A stretch of DNA of 64,000 nt from Ornithinimicrobium cerasi (GCF_003702705.1 NZ_QZMN01000008.1:158115-222114); one strand, 5' to 3'; positions 8,738 through 16,857 are shown, counted from the stretch's first letter. A program made the numbers and translations. The notes: generated by a model not told the origin, from the sequence alone.

Positions 8738-8764
8738 ATGAAATCTCGGTGAGAGTGCTCTCAT
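8738..8764 (-). promoter_or_regulatory. Operator-like site, copy 2 (TGAGAG-N2-CTCTCA plus TCTCA/TTTCA repeat)
   Basis: On the minus strand, ATGAGAGCACTCTCA is followed by CCGAGATTTCATC. Copy 1 at 896-921 has the same TGAGAG-N2-CTCTCA inverted repeat (here 8750-8763) and the same following pattern GAG-R-T-Y-TCA. It lies about 85 bp upstream of the first glycosyltransferase and just after the response-regulator gene. Conservation over about 27 positions at two separate promoters supports a shared regulator. Confidence 0.5.
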
Positions 8765-8788
8765 GCACCCGTGGTCACACCGGTGGGC

Positions 8789-9460
8789 TCACGCCTCGAA
8801 GCGGTAGCCGATCCCCCGGACCGTGGTGATCCGCTCCGCGCCGAGCTTGGTGCGCAGGTAGCGGACGTAGACGTCGACGACGTTGGAGCTGCCCGTCACC
8901 TCGTAGCCCCACACCCGGTCCAGCAGCTGCTCGCGGCTCAGCACGTGCCCGGCGTGCTCCATCAGCTCACGAGCCAGCGTGAACTCCCGCGTGGACAGGT
9001 CGACCGGTCGGTCCCCCACCGTCGCCGTGCGGGCGGCGACGTCGAGGATGACCCCGCCCGCCTGCAGGACCTCGTCCTGGACGCCGGTCCGGAGCACCTC
9101 GGCCTGCCGCAGCCGCAGCCGCACCCGCGCGAGCAGCTCCTCGACCCGGAACGGCTTGGCCAGGTAGTCGTCCGCGCCCTGGTCCAGCCCGCTCACGGTG
9201 TCCTCGACCGAGTCGCGGGCGGTGCACATGATGATGGGGACGGGCTCCTCCATCGTCCGCAGCATCCGCAGCACGGTGAAACCGTCCATCCGCGGCAGGC
9301 CCACGTCGAGGACGACGAGGTCCACGTCGCCGCCGGTCGCCGCCTCCAGCGCGGCGAGCCCGTCGCCGACCACCGTCGTGCGGTAGCCCTCCGACCGCAG
9401 TCCGCGCTCGATGACCCGGGCGATCCCCTCTTCGTCCTCCGCGACCAGGATGTGGTGCAT
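8789..9460 (-). CDS. Response regulator, OmpR/PhoB family
   Basis: 223 aa. The receiver domain (1-120) has the acidic pair ED at 8-9, phospho-acceptor Asp52 in LVVLDVGLP, and the conserved Lys in LAKPF. The winged-helix DNA-binding domain (about 130-223) ends in VRYLRTKLGAERITTVRGIGYRF, the standard OmpR signature. It would bind direct-repeat sites as a phosphorylated dimer. The likely partner is the kinase at 10547-12154 on the same strand, but a plus-strand cell-wall gene lies between them, and the order kinase then regulator is opposite to the usual one. The operator-like sites at 896 and 8738 are candidate targets. Confidence 0.92.
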   Translation of the reverse strand: MHHILVAEDEEGIARVIERGLRSEGYRTTVVGDGLAALEAATGGDVDLVVLDVGLPRMDGFTVLRMLRTMEEPVPIIMCTARDSVEDTVSGLDQGADDYLAKPFRVEELLARVRLRLRQAEVLRTGVQDEVLQAGGVILDVAARTATVGDRPVDLSTREFTLARELMEHAGHVLSREQLLDRVWGYEVTGSSNVVDVYVRYLRTKLGAERITTVRGIGYRFEA

Positions 9461-9631
9461 GGGCCGAGCCTAACGGCGGGGTCCCCGGGCGGACCGCGCC
9501 ACCAGGCCCGCCGTTCGGCGCACGGCTCTTTCGTGCCGACCTGTATCCAGGCACCATGGAAATGCCTCTTCCTCCGACAGAGACCTCGGCGCCGAGGGGG
9601 CGCCGGGACCGCACCAGCCCAGGAGGCACCC

Positions 9632-10675
9632 GTGGTCAACACCAAGAGCCCGAGAGACGTCGCGCAGCGCGAGCGCACGTTGCGCGATCGTGGTTTCACC
9701 GTCTACGACGGACCCTCCGTCGTCCAGCGCGGGAGCTGTTTCCCGGGGGCACCGGGTCATCCGCACCGGGCCGACTCGACGCACTTCGTGGACGAACGCG
9801 GACGCTTCGACGGTCGACGCGTCGGCGGCGCGGTCGACGTGGGGCGCGACCCCAGCACCGGCGAGGCCATCTCCACCTTCGAGAAGGCCCACCTCGACGA
9901 TCTGGCGAGGGTCCTGAGGCGGGAGGGCTTCCGGGTGATCTGGGGCGTGGAGGCGCACTTCGACCACCTGCACTTCGACTACAACGTCGGCGGCGGCCAC
10001 GAGCTGCGTTTCATGGGTCCCAACGGCGAGTTCACCGTCGCGCACATCGCCGACGTGCAGCGCCAGCTGAGTGCGCTGCGCCGCTCGAACGGCCGCCGCT
10101 ACTACACCGGCGCGATCGACGGTCTCCGCGAGAAGCACACCCTGCGGGCGATCAAGGCGTTCCAGCGCGACCACGGCCTGGACGACGACGGTGACCCGGG
10201 GCAGAGCACGCGGGACGCCCTGAAGGCTGCGCTCGCCAGGCAGGCGTCGAAGCCCGGGCCCGGCCCGAAGCCCAAGCCGAAGCCCCCCAAGCCCGAGCCG
10301 AAGAAGCCGGACGCGACCATCGCCGGGATCGCCGGTCTGGGCGGGGGTGACCTCCGGGCGCGGCTCGCGCCGTTCCGGATCGCCGGCCAGAACGCCTTCG
10401 CGACCGCCATCGCGGCGGACCGGTTCACCGCCCCCGCGGGCAAGGGCATCCTGCTCGCGGCGCGCGGCACCCCGGACGAGACCGCCGGCTCGCTGGCCGC
10501 GTTCCGGACGGGTGCCTCGTTCCTTCCGCTGGGCCCGGACGGAGGGCTACCGGGACCCGTCCGGCGGCACCTGGAGGAGACCCGACCGCCGTGGGTCCGC
10601 GTCGTCGGCGGCTTCCTCGCCGTCCCCGACGAGAGCCTGGCCCGGATCCTCGCCGCGGCCGGCATCCGTTTCTGA
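9632..10675 (+). CDS. Cell-wall protein: M15-like motif, peptidoglycan-binding domain, CWB2-like domain
   Basis: 347 aa from a GTG with a perfect AGGAGG five bases upstream. The N-terminal 130 residues contain an HFDHLHFDY motif with earlier His/Asp residues, resembling zinc peptidases of the M15 D-Ala-D-Ala carboxypeptidase type; this part is divergent. Then comes a PG_binding_1 repeat (YYTGAIDGLREKHTLRAIKA), a Lys-Pro-rich linker, and a C-terminal CWB2-like wall-binding domain (RIAGQNAFATAIAADRF to VRVVGGFLAVPDE). No clear signal peptide is present at this start, which is odd for a wall enzyme. Its 3' end overlaps the kinase gene on the other strand by 129 bp. Confidence 0.7.
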   Translation: MVNTKSPRDVAQRERTLRDRGFTVYDGPSVVQRGSCFPGAPGHPHRADSTHFVDERGRFDGRRVGGAVDVGRDPSTGEAISTFEKAHLDDLARVLRREGFRVIWGVEAHFDHLHFDYNVGGGHELRFMGPNGEFTVAHIADVQRQLSALRRSNGRRYYTGAIDGLREKHTLRAIKAFQRDHGLDDDGDPGQSTRDALKAALARQASKPGPGPKPKPKPPKPEPKKPDATIAGIAGLGGGDLRARLAPFRIAGQNAFATAIAADRFTAPAGKGILLAARGTPDETAGSLAAFRTGASFLPLGPDGGLPGPVRRHLEETRPPWVRVVGGFLAVPDESLARILAAAGIRF

Positions 10676-12154
10676 GCCCTCCGCCACGCCGGCGCCGGAG
10701 CCACCGTCGGGGAACCAGAGGGTGAACACCGACCCGACCTCCTCGACCGACTCGACCGTGACCGCGCCGCCGTGGCCGCGGGCGATGGCCTCCACGATCG
10801 GCAGACCGAGGCCGGAGCCCTCCACGCCGGCGGCGTTCTCGGCCCGGCCGAAGCGGTCGAAGATGCGGCCGAGCTGGTCCTCCGGGACGCCCTGGCCCTG
10901 GTCCCGGAGGCTCACCGTGAGGTAGCGGCGAGCCGCCCTCGCCCCCGCCTCCCGCGCCGCGACCGCCCGCGCGTCGGTGCCGTCGACCCAGCGGGTGCCG
11001 AGCTCGACGACCGACCCGTCCTCGCTGAACTTCACCGCGTTGGCGGCGAGCTGGACGACGGCCTGGCTGACCCGCTGCGCGTCCAGGGGGAGCTGCCCCT
11101 CGGCGTCCGCGCGCAGCCGCCAGGCGCGGTCCCCGAGGACGGTCAGCCGGTCCATCGTCTCCAGGGCGAGCTCGGTGACGTCGGTCGGTCCGAGCCGCAC
11201 GAAGTCGGGCCGCTGCGAGCGCGCCAGCATGAGGAGGTCGTCGACCAGCCGCCGCATGCGGTCGGCCTCGTCGAGCATCAGCTGCCGGGTCACCCGCACC
11301 TCGTCCGGGTCGCCCGGCCGCAGCAGCTCGGCGTTGCCGCGCAGGATCGTCAGCGGGGTGCGCAGCTCGTGCGCCGCGTCGTCGAGGAACTGCCGCTGCT
11401 GCCTCACCCCCTCGTCGAGCCGGTCCAGCATGTCGTTGAACCGCACCGCCAGCTCCGCGACGTCGGTGTCGGCACCGGACACGGCCACGCGTCGCGACAG
11501 CGACTCTGCGCTGATCTCCGCGGTGGCCTCGCGCAGCTCGCGCAACGGGCGCAGGAGCGCGCCGAGGACGACGTGACCGAGCCCGGCCGTCAGGGCGACC
11601 GTGAGCATCGAGATGAGCGCGAACCGCCACGCCTGCCAGGTGATGAGGTCGCGCTGGCGGCCGAGGTCGTTGACGACGACGAGGGTCCCGGAGCGCACCT
11701 CCTCGGGCAGCCGCACGTCGGCGGCCAGCACCCGCAGCGTCGTGCCCTGCGTGCTCAGCGTGGTGATCCGCGCCCGCCCCTCGGGCAGCGCCATCCGCTC
11801 CACCGCGCCCAGCACGTCCGGGTGCGCGACGTCGAAGGGCCGCTCACCGCCGGAGACGTAGGCGATGCGCACGTCGACCATCGCCAGCAGCGCCTCGTCC
11901 TCGCCCGCCACCGCGGTGGACAGCGCCGCGAAGAACAGGGTGTCCAGGTCCGTGTACGGCTGCCCGTCCAGCGCCGGCCCGGCCTGCGCGATCCGCTGCA
12001 GCTCCGCGACCTCCTGGTTGAGCTCGGCGTCGACGCGGTCGGCGAGCGTGGCGTACTGGATGGCGAAGGTGACGGTCCCGGTGACCGCCAGCCCGAGGAT
12101 CATCAGCCCGGTCATCAGCGCCAGCAGCCGCTGCCGGACCGTCCAGCCCCTCAC
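10547..12154 (-). CDS. Sensor histidine kinase
   Basis: 535 aa from a GTG overlapping the DUF2891 stop by 4 bp. Layout: helix about 8-33, extracytoplasmic sensor of about 150 residues, second helix about 178-205, HAMP linker, dimerisation domain with phospho-acceptor His262 in DDAAHELRTPL, and an ATPase domain with N box (QLAANAVKF), DQGQGVP, and GSGLGLPIVEAIARGHGG. The C-terminal 40 residues beyond FTLWFPDGG are Gly/Asp-rich and lie antisense to the convergent wall-protein gene; they may be dispensable. It presumably phosphorylates the regulator at 8789-9460. Confidence 0.9.
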   Translation of the reverse strand: MRGWTVRQRLLALMTGLMILGLAVTGTVTFAIQYATLADRVDAELNQEVAELQRIAQAGPALDGQPYTDLDTLFFAALSTAVAGEDEALLAMVDVRIAYVSGGERPFDVAHPDVLGAVERMALPEGRARITTLSTQGTTLRVLAADVRLPEEVRSGTLVVVNDLGRQRDLITWQAWRFALISMLTVALTAGLGHVVLGALLRPLRELREATAEISAESLSRRVAVSGADTDVAELAVRFNDMLDRLDEGVRQQRQFLDDAAHELRTPLTILRGNAELLRPGDPDEVRVTRQLMLDEADRMRRLVDDLLMLARSQRPDFVRLGPTDVTELALETMDRLTVLGDRAWRLRADAEGQLPLDAQRVSQAVVQLAANAVKFSEDGSVVELGTRWVDGTDARAVAAREAGARAARRYLTVSLRDQGQGVPEDQLGRIFDRFGRAENAAGVEGSGLGLPIVEAIARGHGGAVTVESVEEVGSVFTLWFPDGGSGAGVAEGSETDAGRGEDPGQALVGDGEEAADDADPRRSGLLQVPPDGSR

Positions 12155-13167
12155 CGCAGCTCACCCCGCGCCAGCAGGGCGAACGACACCAGCCAGTGCG
12201 TCGCCATGAAGTGCCCGCCGGTGATCTCCCCCAGCACCGCCGCCTCCTGCCCGTCCGCGGCGGTGCGCAGTCGCTCCGCACCGCCGGGCAGGTATGCCGC
12301 GAGCTCCCTCAGCGCCCACGCGCGGCTGAGCGCGAGGCCGAGGAGGTGGGCGTACTGGCCGTCCGTCGGGTCCACCACCTCGGGCGCCACGAGGAGGTGC
12401 TCGTGGCGACCGTGGCCGAGGCCGGGGAGGAAACCGGCGAGCCACCCGGCATACCTCTCCCGCCCGAGCACGCGCGCCATGAGCACCGCCTCGGTCAGGG
12501 CGGGCGAGAGGAAGTCGGTGCCACCCGGCTCCCACCCGGTCGGCGCGTCGACGTCCGCGGCGAACCAACGCTCGGCCCGCGCCCGGCACGCGTCGGCCAC
12601 GTCCTGCCGCCCGAGGCGGTCGGAGGCGTCGAGCAGCAGCGTCAGCGCGAACGCGTCGTTCTGGTGCTTGCCGTGCCGGACGGGGTAGGTCTGGCGCGGG
12701 AGCCAGGCGAGGACGAGCTCGGCGACGACGTCACCCAGCGGCGCGAGGCCCTCGGACCAGGCGCGTGCGTGCGGGAGCTCGGCCTCGTGGGCGGCGGCGA
12801 CGAGCTGTGCCGCCCAGGCCCAGCCGTAGGGACGCTCGAACGACGGGCGCCCGCGGAGGTAGGCCACCTCGGTCGCGAGGTGATCGGGTCGCAGGCGGGC
12901 GTCGAGCAGCGCTGTCGCGGCGGCCCGCTCCCGGGGTCCGAGCGCCTCCCCGTGGCGGTCGAGCAGCCGCAGCAGCGACCAGAGCATGTGCACGCACGAG
13001 TGCCAGTCGAGGGAGCCGTGGAACGCCGGGTGCAAGCGCTCCGGGACCAGGTGGGCGTCGTCGGGACCGGTGACCACGTGCCCGGGCACCCAGGGGTAGG
13101 CCGTCCCCACGGCCTCCCGCGCGACCCGGCTCCAGCCGGCGAGGTCGGGGCGGGGGGCAGGCACCAT
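12151..13167 (-). CDS. DUF2891 family protein
   Basis: 338 aa. The conserved N-terminal HPAFHGSLDWHSCVHMLWSLLRLL and GWAWAAQLVAAAH motifs, and the late NGTDFLSPAL-like stretch (GGTDFLSPALTEA), match the DUF2891 family. That family has an alpha/alpha-toroid look with conserved His, Trp and Asp, and its function is unknown. The ATG at 13167 is preferred to the GTG five codons upstream. The stop overlaps the kinase start (GTGA), so the two are co-translated, which is an uncommon pairing. A glycan-processing role is possible because toroid folds often act on sugars, but this is a guess. Confidence 0.75.
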   Translation of the reverse strand: MVPAPRPDLAGWSRVAREAVGTAYPWVPGHVVTGPDDAHLVPERLHPAFHGSLDWHSCVHMLWSLLRLLDRHGEALGPRERAAATALLDARLRPDHLATEVAYLRGRPSFERPYGWAWAAQLVAAAHEAELPHARAWSEGLAPLGDVVAELVLAWLPRQTYPVRHGKHQNDAFALTLLLDASDRLGRQDVADACRARAERWFAADVDAPTGWEPGGTDFLSPALTEAVLMARVLGRERYAGWLAGFLPGLGHGRHEHLLVAPEVVDPTDGQYAHLLGLALSRAWALRELAAYLPGGAERLRTAADGQEAAVLGEITGGHFMATHWLVSFALLARGELR

Positions 13168-13290
13168 GGGTCCATTAGACACGCGCCCGCCGACGACCGG
13201 CGTCCCGTGGAGGAGCGTGTGGAGGAGCGTCCCGTGGGAGTGCGTGCGATCGGCCCATTTCCACGGGACCCTCTCTGACGGGGCGCTCCC
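13168..13290. repeat. Short direct and inverted repeats around CGTCCCGTGG
   Basis: This 123-bp gap between two minus-strand genes contains GTGGAGGAGCGT twice, CGTCCCGTGG twice, and the inverted partner CCACGGGACC, with a further CACGGGACG downstream. The TCCCGTGG/CCACGGGA pair can fold into an 8-bp stem. It may act as a terminator for the DksA-like gene or as leader structure of the DUF2891-kinase unit. Confidence 0.45.
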
Positions 13291-13677
13291 TCACGGGACG
13301 CTGGGGCGGACGTGCTGCACGCAGGTCCGCGCGGTCGGCCTCGCCTCCAGCCGTCCGGCGGGGATCGGCTGCCCGCAGACCTCGCACACCCCGTACCTCC
13401 CCTCCGCCAGCCGCTCGAGCGCGGCGTCCACGTCCCGCAGGTGCGCCCGGGCCTGGTCGGTCATCGCGGCCAGCTGGGAACGCTCGAAGGCGATCGTCTG
13501 CCCCTCGGGGTCGTGCTCGTCGTCGGCGTTGGAGTCGCGCGAGGACTCGATGACGACCCTCATGTCCTCCTGCATCTGCACGATGCGCGCCCGCAGGCTC
13601 GCGCCCTCGTCGCGGAGGCGCGAGGCTGCGTCCGCGGGCGCGTGGTCCGGCCCCGGACCGGGATCTGTCGACGGCAT
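13291..13677 (-). CDS. DksA/TraR-type zinc-finger protein
   Basis: 128 aa. A coiled-coil-like N-terminal half (residues about 20-85, rich in Arg, Asp, Gln and Leu) precedes the RYGVCEVCGQPI zinc knuckle and a second half-knuckle RTCVQH. The usual CxxC-x17-CxxC ligands are here CxxC-x17-CxxH, so the fourth ligand is His. The family binds RNA polymerase through the secondary channel or acts in conjugative and stress regulation. In actinobacteria short DksA-like proteins are common and mostly uncharacterised. It stands alone between DUF2891 and a divergent DUF4037 gene. Confidence 0.85.
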   Translation of the reverse strand: MPSTDPGPGPDHAPADAASRLRDEGASLRARIVQMQEDMRVVIESSRDSNADDEHDPEGQTIAFERSQLAAMTDQARAHLRDVDAALERLAEGRYGVCEVCGQPIPAGRLEARPTARTCVQHVRPSVP

Positions 13678-13703
13678 GGTGTGGGCACCTAGTCTGCCTC
13701 GTC

Positions 13704-14759
13704 ATGGACCTCTCCGGCGCCGAGCTCGGGCGGGCCTACCACGCGCAGGTGGTCGGTCCGCTCCTCGCGCGACGCTTCCCGGGTATGCCGTACGCCGCCG
13801 CCCGGCTCGGGTCCGGCTCCGAGGTGCTGGGCCTGGACGACGCGATGTCCCGCGACCACGACTGGGGTCCGCGGCTGACGCTGCTCGTCCCCGAGGGCGA
13901 CGTGGGTCGGGTCGAGCGGGCGGTGGAGCAGGACCTGCCCCGGTCCTTCCTCGGCCTGCCGACCCGCTTCGCCCTCTCCGGGGAGACCACGGACCGGCAC
14001 CGGGTGGAGGTGTCCTCGACGGGCGGGTTCGTGCGCGCCCGCCTCGGGCTCGACCCCCGGGACGGGATGGCTCCGGCGGACTGGCTGACCCTCACCGGGC
14101 AGGCCGTCCTGGAGGTGGTCGCCGGTCCGGTGTTCGTGGACACGGCCGGGGAGGTCACGACCGTGCGGCGCCTCCTCGGCGGCTACCCGGAGGACGTGCG
14201 CCGCCACCTGGTCGCGGTCGACTGGGCGCGGATCTGCGAGGAGATGCCGCTGATGTCCCGGTCGGGTGACCGGGGAGACGACCTCGGCTCCCGCGTGATC
14301 GCCGCCCGGCTGGTCGACGCCGCCGTGCACCTCGCCTTCCTGATCGATGGCCGGTGGGTCCCCTACCCCAAGTGGCGCGGGCTCGTGCTGGGTGAGCTGC
14401 CGCATACCGGGGAGGTCGTCGCCGCCCTGCGCGGGACGATGGCCGCACCGGCGTGGCGCGAGCGTCAGGACGCGCTGGCGCGGGCGCTGGGAGCGCTCAT
14501 GGAGCGGCAGGAGGCGAGCGGGCTGCCGACGGTCGACCCGGCCGTGGTGCCGTTCTGGGAGCGGCCCTACCTGCACCCCGACCCGCGGGTCGTCGACCGG
14601 GTCCGGGCGTGCGTCGTGGACCCCGCGGTGCGGGCGTGGCCGGTGCGCCGGGGCAGCGCCGAGCAGCTCACCCCCGACGTCGGGCTGCTGGGCGACCCGC
14701 GCGCGAGGCGTCGGCTGGTCGAGCTCACCGACGGCGGGGTCGACGGTCCGGGTCGCTGA
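13704..14759 (+). CDS. DUF4037 domain protein
   Basis: 351 aa. The N-terminal part has SRDHDWGPRLTLLVPE, the signature of DUF4037 proteins, which resemble nucleotidyltransferases with an acidic active site. The C-terminal half is helical and includes PYPKWRGLVLGELPH, also conserved in this group. The ATG sits 26 bp from the divergent DksA-like start. The role is unknown. Related proteins are sometimes placed with antibiotic nucleotidyltransferases, but no resistance function should be assumed. Confidence 0.75.
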   Translation: MDLSGAELGRAYHAQVVGPLLARRFPGMPYAAARLGSGSEVLGLDDAMSRDHDWGPRLTLLVPEGDVGRVERAVEQDLPRSFLGLPTRFALSGETTDRHRVEVSSTGGFVRARLGLDPRDGMAPADWLTLTGQAVLEVVAGPVFVDTAGEVTTVRRLLGGYPEDVRRHLVAVDWARICEEMPLMSRSGDRGDDLGSRVIAARLVDAAVHLAFLIDGRWVPYPKWRGLVLGELPHTGEVVAALRGTMAAPAWRERQDALARALGALMERQEASGLPTVDPAVVPFWERPYLHPDPRVVDRVRACVVDPAVRAWPVRRGSAEQLTPDVGLLGDPRARRRLVELTDGGVDGPGR

Positions 14760-14771
14760 CCCGGCGTGCGG

Positions 14772-15185
14772 TCAGCGGCCGTGGCCCTCCAGGGTCACCC
14801 CGTCGCGCGCGGCCCGGTCCAGGAGCGCGGCCATCGACCCCGGCTCGTGCACCAGCGGCAGCAGCCGGTCCCGCAGCGCCCCCAGGTCCGCAGGCGCGCC
14901 GTACGCGGCGAACATGCTTCCCTCGGAGTCCAGCTCCAGGCGTGACACGAGCTCCGGGGCGGCGTAGTGGGCGACCCCCTCCCAGAAGGCCCCGTTGGGC
15001 TCCTCACCCGCCTTCTCCACCACCCCGTCGGTCGGCAGCTCCCCGAGGTCCAGGGTCAGGGAGGACGTGCCGTCCGCCTCGACCAGCCGGAAGCCGGGGT
15101 GCGGCTGCGATGCGGGTCGCCCGGACCGTCCCGCTGCGGTCGGTCCGAGGTCCCGTCGGCGGCGGAAGACGTCGAAGATGCCCAT
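14772..15185 (-). CDS. Imm51-like or hypothetical small protein
   Basis: 137 aa, with an Arg-rich start MGIFDVFRRRRDLG. The core has EPNGAFWEGVAHY followed by LELDSEGSMFAAYGAPADL and a helical end. These blocks resemble the Imm51 immunity-protein family (a NGxxWEGVA block and a following acid-rich SEGSMF block), recalled from family patterns, not searched. No polymorphic toxin is visible next to it. If real it would be an orphan immunity protein or a housekeeping relative. It converges with the DUF4037 gene, 12 bp away. Confidence 0.45.
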   Translation of the reverse strand: MGIFDVFRRRRDLGPTAAGRSGRPASQPHPGFRLVEADGTSSLTLDLGELPTDGVVEKAGEEPNGAFWEGVAHYAAPELVSRLELDSEGSMFAAYGAPADLGALRDRLLPLVHEPGSMAALLDRAARDGVTLEGHGR

Positions 15186-15236
15186 GGACGGAGTCTGCCC
15201 CCACGCACGTCCCTCCCGGGCAGGACATGCCGTCGA

Positions 15237-15833
15237 CTACGCCCTCGTCGAGCGCCCCATGGCGGCGTAGAGCTGCTCCCAGGCCGGCTCCGGGTCGGCG
15301 GGGGGACGGCACACCTCGGTGAGGTCGGCGGCGGCGGGGTGGGTGAGCCACCCCTGCGGCAGCCAGCCCGGCTCCAGCCCCGCGTCCAGCGGCGCCAGGC
15401 GCACCGGCAGGCCGTCGGGGGCGAGGAGGGCGCACCGGCCGAGGGTGCCGGGCGCGTAGCCGAGCACGGCCTCGACCCACCGCAGCGACCCGTCGTCCCC
15501 GTCCATCGCTCCCCGGTACCGGTCCCCCACCGAGCGCAACCGCTCCAGGTGGGCGGTCGGCCGCACGTGCGTCCCCAGCCGCCGCAGCGCTCGCTCGAGC
15601 GCCAGCGGCGGCGGCCCGCCCACCGCGAGGAAGCGGGCCCGCTCCTGGTCGCCCAGCCGGGTGCCGTACCAGATCGCGAGACCGTCGTCCCAGGCGTGGA
15701 CGTCCCCCTCCATGCCCGCCTCGAGCAGCGCGGCCGCCCGGGCGGGGTCAGCCTCCCCTGCGGGGCTGCTCGCCCGGGCCGTCCACGTGCCCCCCGGCCT
15801 GGTGGTGTCGGTGTCGGTCAGGTCTTCGGGCAT
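15237..15833 (-). CDS. Hypothetical protein
   Basis: 198 aa from ATG 15833 with GGAGG seven bases upstream; a TTG four codons earlier was rejected. No signal peptide or membrane helix. The sequence has several Trp and Pro residues (TWTARASSP, GWLPQGWLTHPAA, PAWEQLYAAMGR). No family is recognised. It follows the preceding minus-strand gene by about 50 bp in the opposite reading order, so the two could be co-transcribed. Confidence 0.6.
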   Translation of the reverse strand: MPEDLTDTDTTRPGGTWTARASSPAGEADPARAAALLEAGMEGDVHAWDDGLAIWYGTRLGDQERARFLAVGGPPPLALERALRRLGTHVRPTAHLERLRSVGDRYRGAMDGDDGSLRWVEAVLGYAPGTLGRCALLAPDGLPVRLAPLDAGLEPGWLPQGWLTHPAAADLTEVCRPPADPEPAWEQLYAAMGRSTRA

Positions 15834-15950
15834 CGTCGCCTCCAAAGGTCAGGGTGGGCACACGCCCCTACCTCCCCGCATCCTGCGTGCTCGAGCCGGC
15901 TCGCACCACACCCCAGGGAGTGAGTTCGCTGGTCACCTACACTCCGGCGC

Positions 15951-16730
15951 ATGGCCACCGACGAGGACCACTACTACGTCGCGCTCGGCGAGGGCCGCTA
16001 CCGACCGACGGTGCACGCGCAGGGGGCCTGGCAGGCTACCGAGCAGCACATGGCCCCGGTCAGCGGTCTCCTGATGCACGCGCTGGAGCGGCACGACCCC
16101 CGCCCCGACCTGCAGTGGGCGCGCATCAGCTTCGACATCCTCGGGATGATCCACCTGGAGGAGACAGCCGTCCGCACGCGGACCCTCCGCCCGGGCCGCA
16201 CGATCGAGCTCGTCGAGGCGACCGCGAGCGCCGGCGGCCGCGACGTGGTCCGCGCCACCGCCTGGCGGCTCGCGACGACCGACACCTCCGCGGTCGCGAC
16301 CGTCGAGCTCCCGCCCCTGCCGGCACCGGGGCGCGTCGAGCCGTGGGCGGGCATGCAGCACTGGGGCGGCGGCTTCATCAGCTCGCTGGAGTTCCGCGAG
16401 GTGCCGGGCGGGCGGGCCGGACGCCGTGCGGTGTGGGTCGGGACGCAGCACCCCCTCGTCGCCGGCGAGGACTGGACGCCGCTCGCGGGCTGGGTCGGAC
16501 GCCTCGACACGGCGAACGGGATCGCCATACGCGAGTCCCCGCAGGAGTGGCTCTTCCCCAACGTCGACCTCACCCTCCACCTGCACCGCACGCCGGTCGG
16601 CGGGTGGCTGGGTCTGCAGGCGGAGGTGCACTGGGGACCCACCGGGCTCGGGCAGACCTCCTCCGTCGCGTATGACGTGGACGGTCCCGTCGGTACCGTC
16701 GAGCAGGCGTTGACGATCCGTCCCCGCTGA
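15951..16730 (+). CDS. Acyl-CoA thioesterase-like protein (double hotdog)
   Basis: 259 aa. Two hotdog-like halves are suggested: the first with QGAWQATEQHMAPVSGLL and ISFDILGMIHLEE, the second with GWVGRLDTANGI, FPNVDLTLHLHRTPVGGW and GLGQTSSVAYD. The last two motifs (the D-L-T-x-H-x-R and the G-x-G/S strand) are typical of TesB-like thioesterase families found widely in actinobacteria. It would hydrolyse acyl-CoA thioesters in the cytoplasm. It is monocistronic, divergent from the hypothetical gene upstream. Confidence 0.8.
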   Translation: MATDEDHYYVALGEGRYRPTVHAQGAWQATEQHMAPVSGLLMHALERHDPRPDLQWARISFDILGMIHLEETAVRTRTLRPGRTIELVEATASAGGRDVVRATAWRLATTDTSAVATVELPPLPAPGRVEPWAGMQHWGGGFISSLEFREVPGGRAGRRAVWVGTQHPLVAGEDWTPLAGWVGRLDTANGIAIRESPQEWLFPNVDLTLHLHRTPVGGWLGLQAEVHWGPTGLGQTSSVAYDVDGPVGTVEQALTIRPR

Positions 16731-16824
16731 CCGACGCGCACCTCACCCTCAGGGGTGACTTGCCGGTAACGATTGGGCAAAGAGCGTTTACATCCCCCTG
16801 CTCGCGGGTCAGGATCGTCGAGGT

Positions 16825-16857
16825 CCCGGGCCGGTCACATCGTGGTGACGGTCCGGG
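16825..16857. promoter_or_regulatory. Inverted repeat upstream of subtilase
   Basis: CCCGGGCCGGTCAC (16825-16838) and GGTGACGGTCCGGG are imperfect inverted arms around a short ATCGT centre. They sit 42 bp before the GTG at 16899 within the 168-bp upstream gap. Further upstream GTAACG and CGTTTAC (about 16767-16791) form another inverted pair. Either could be an operator; the first could also be a leader hairpin. Confidence 0.4.
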
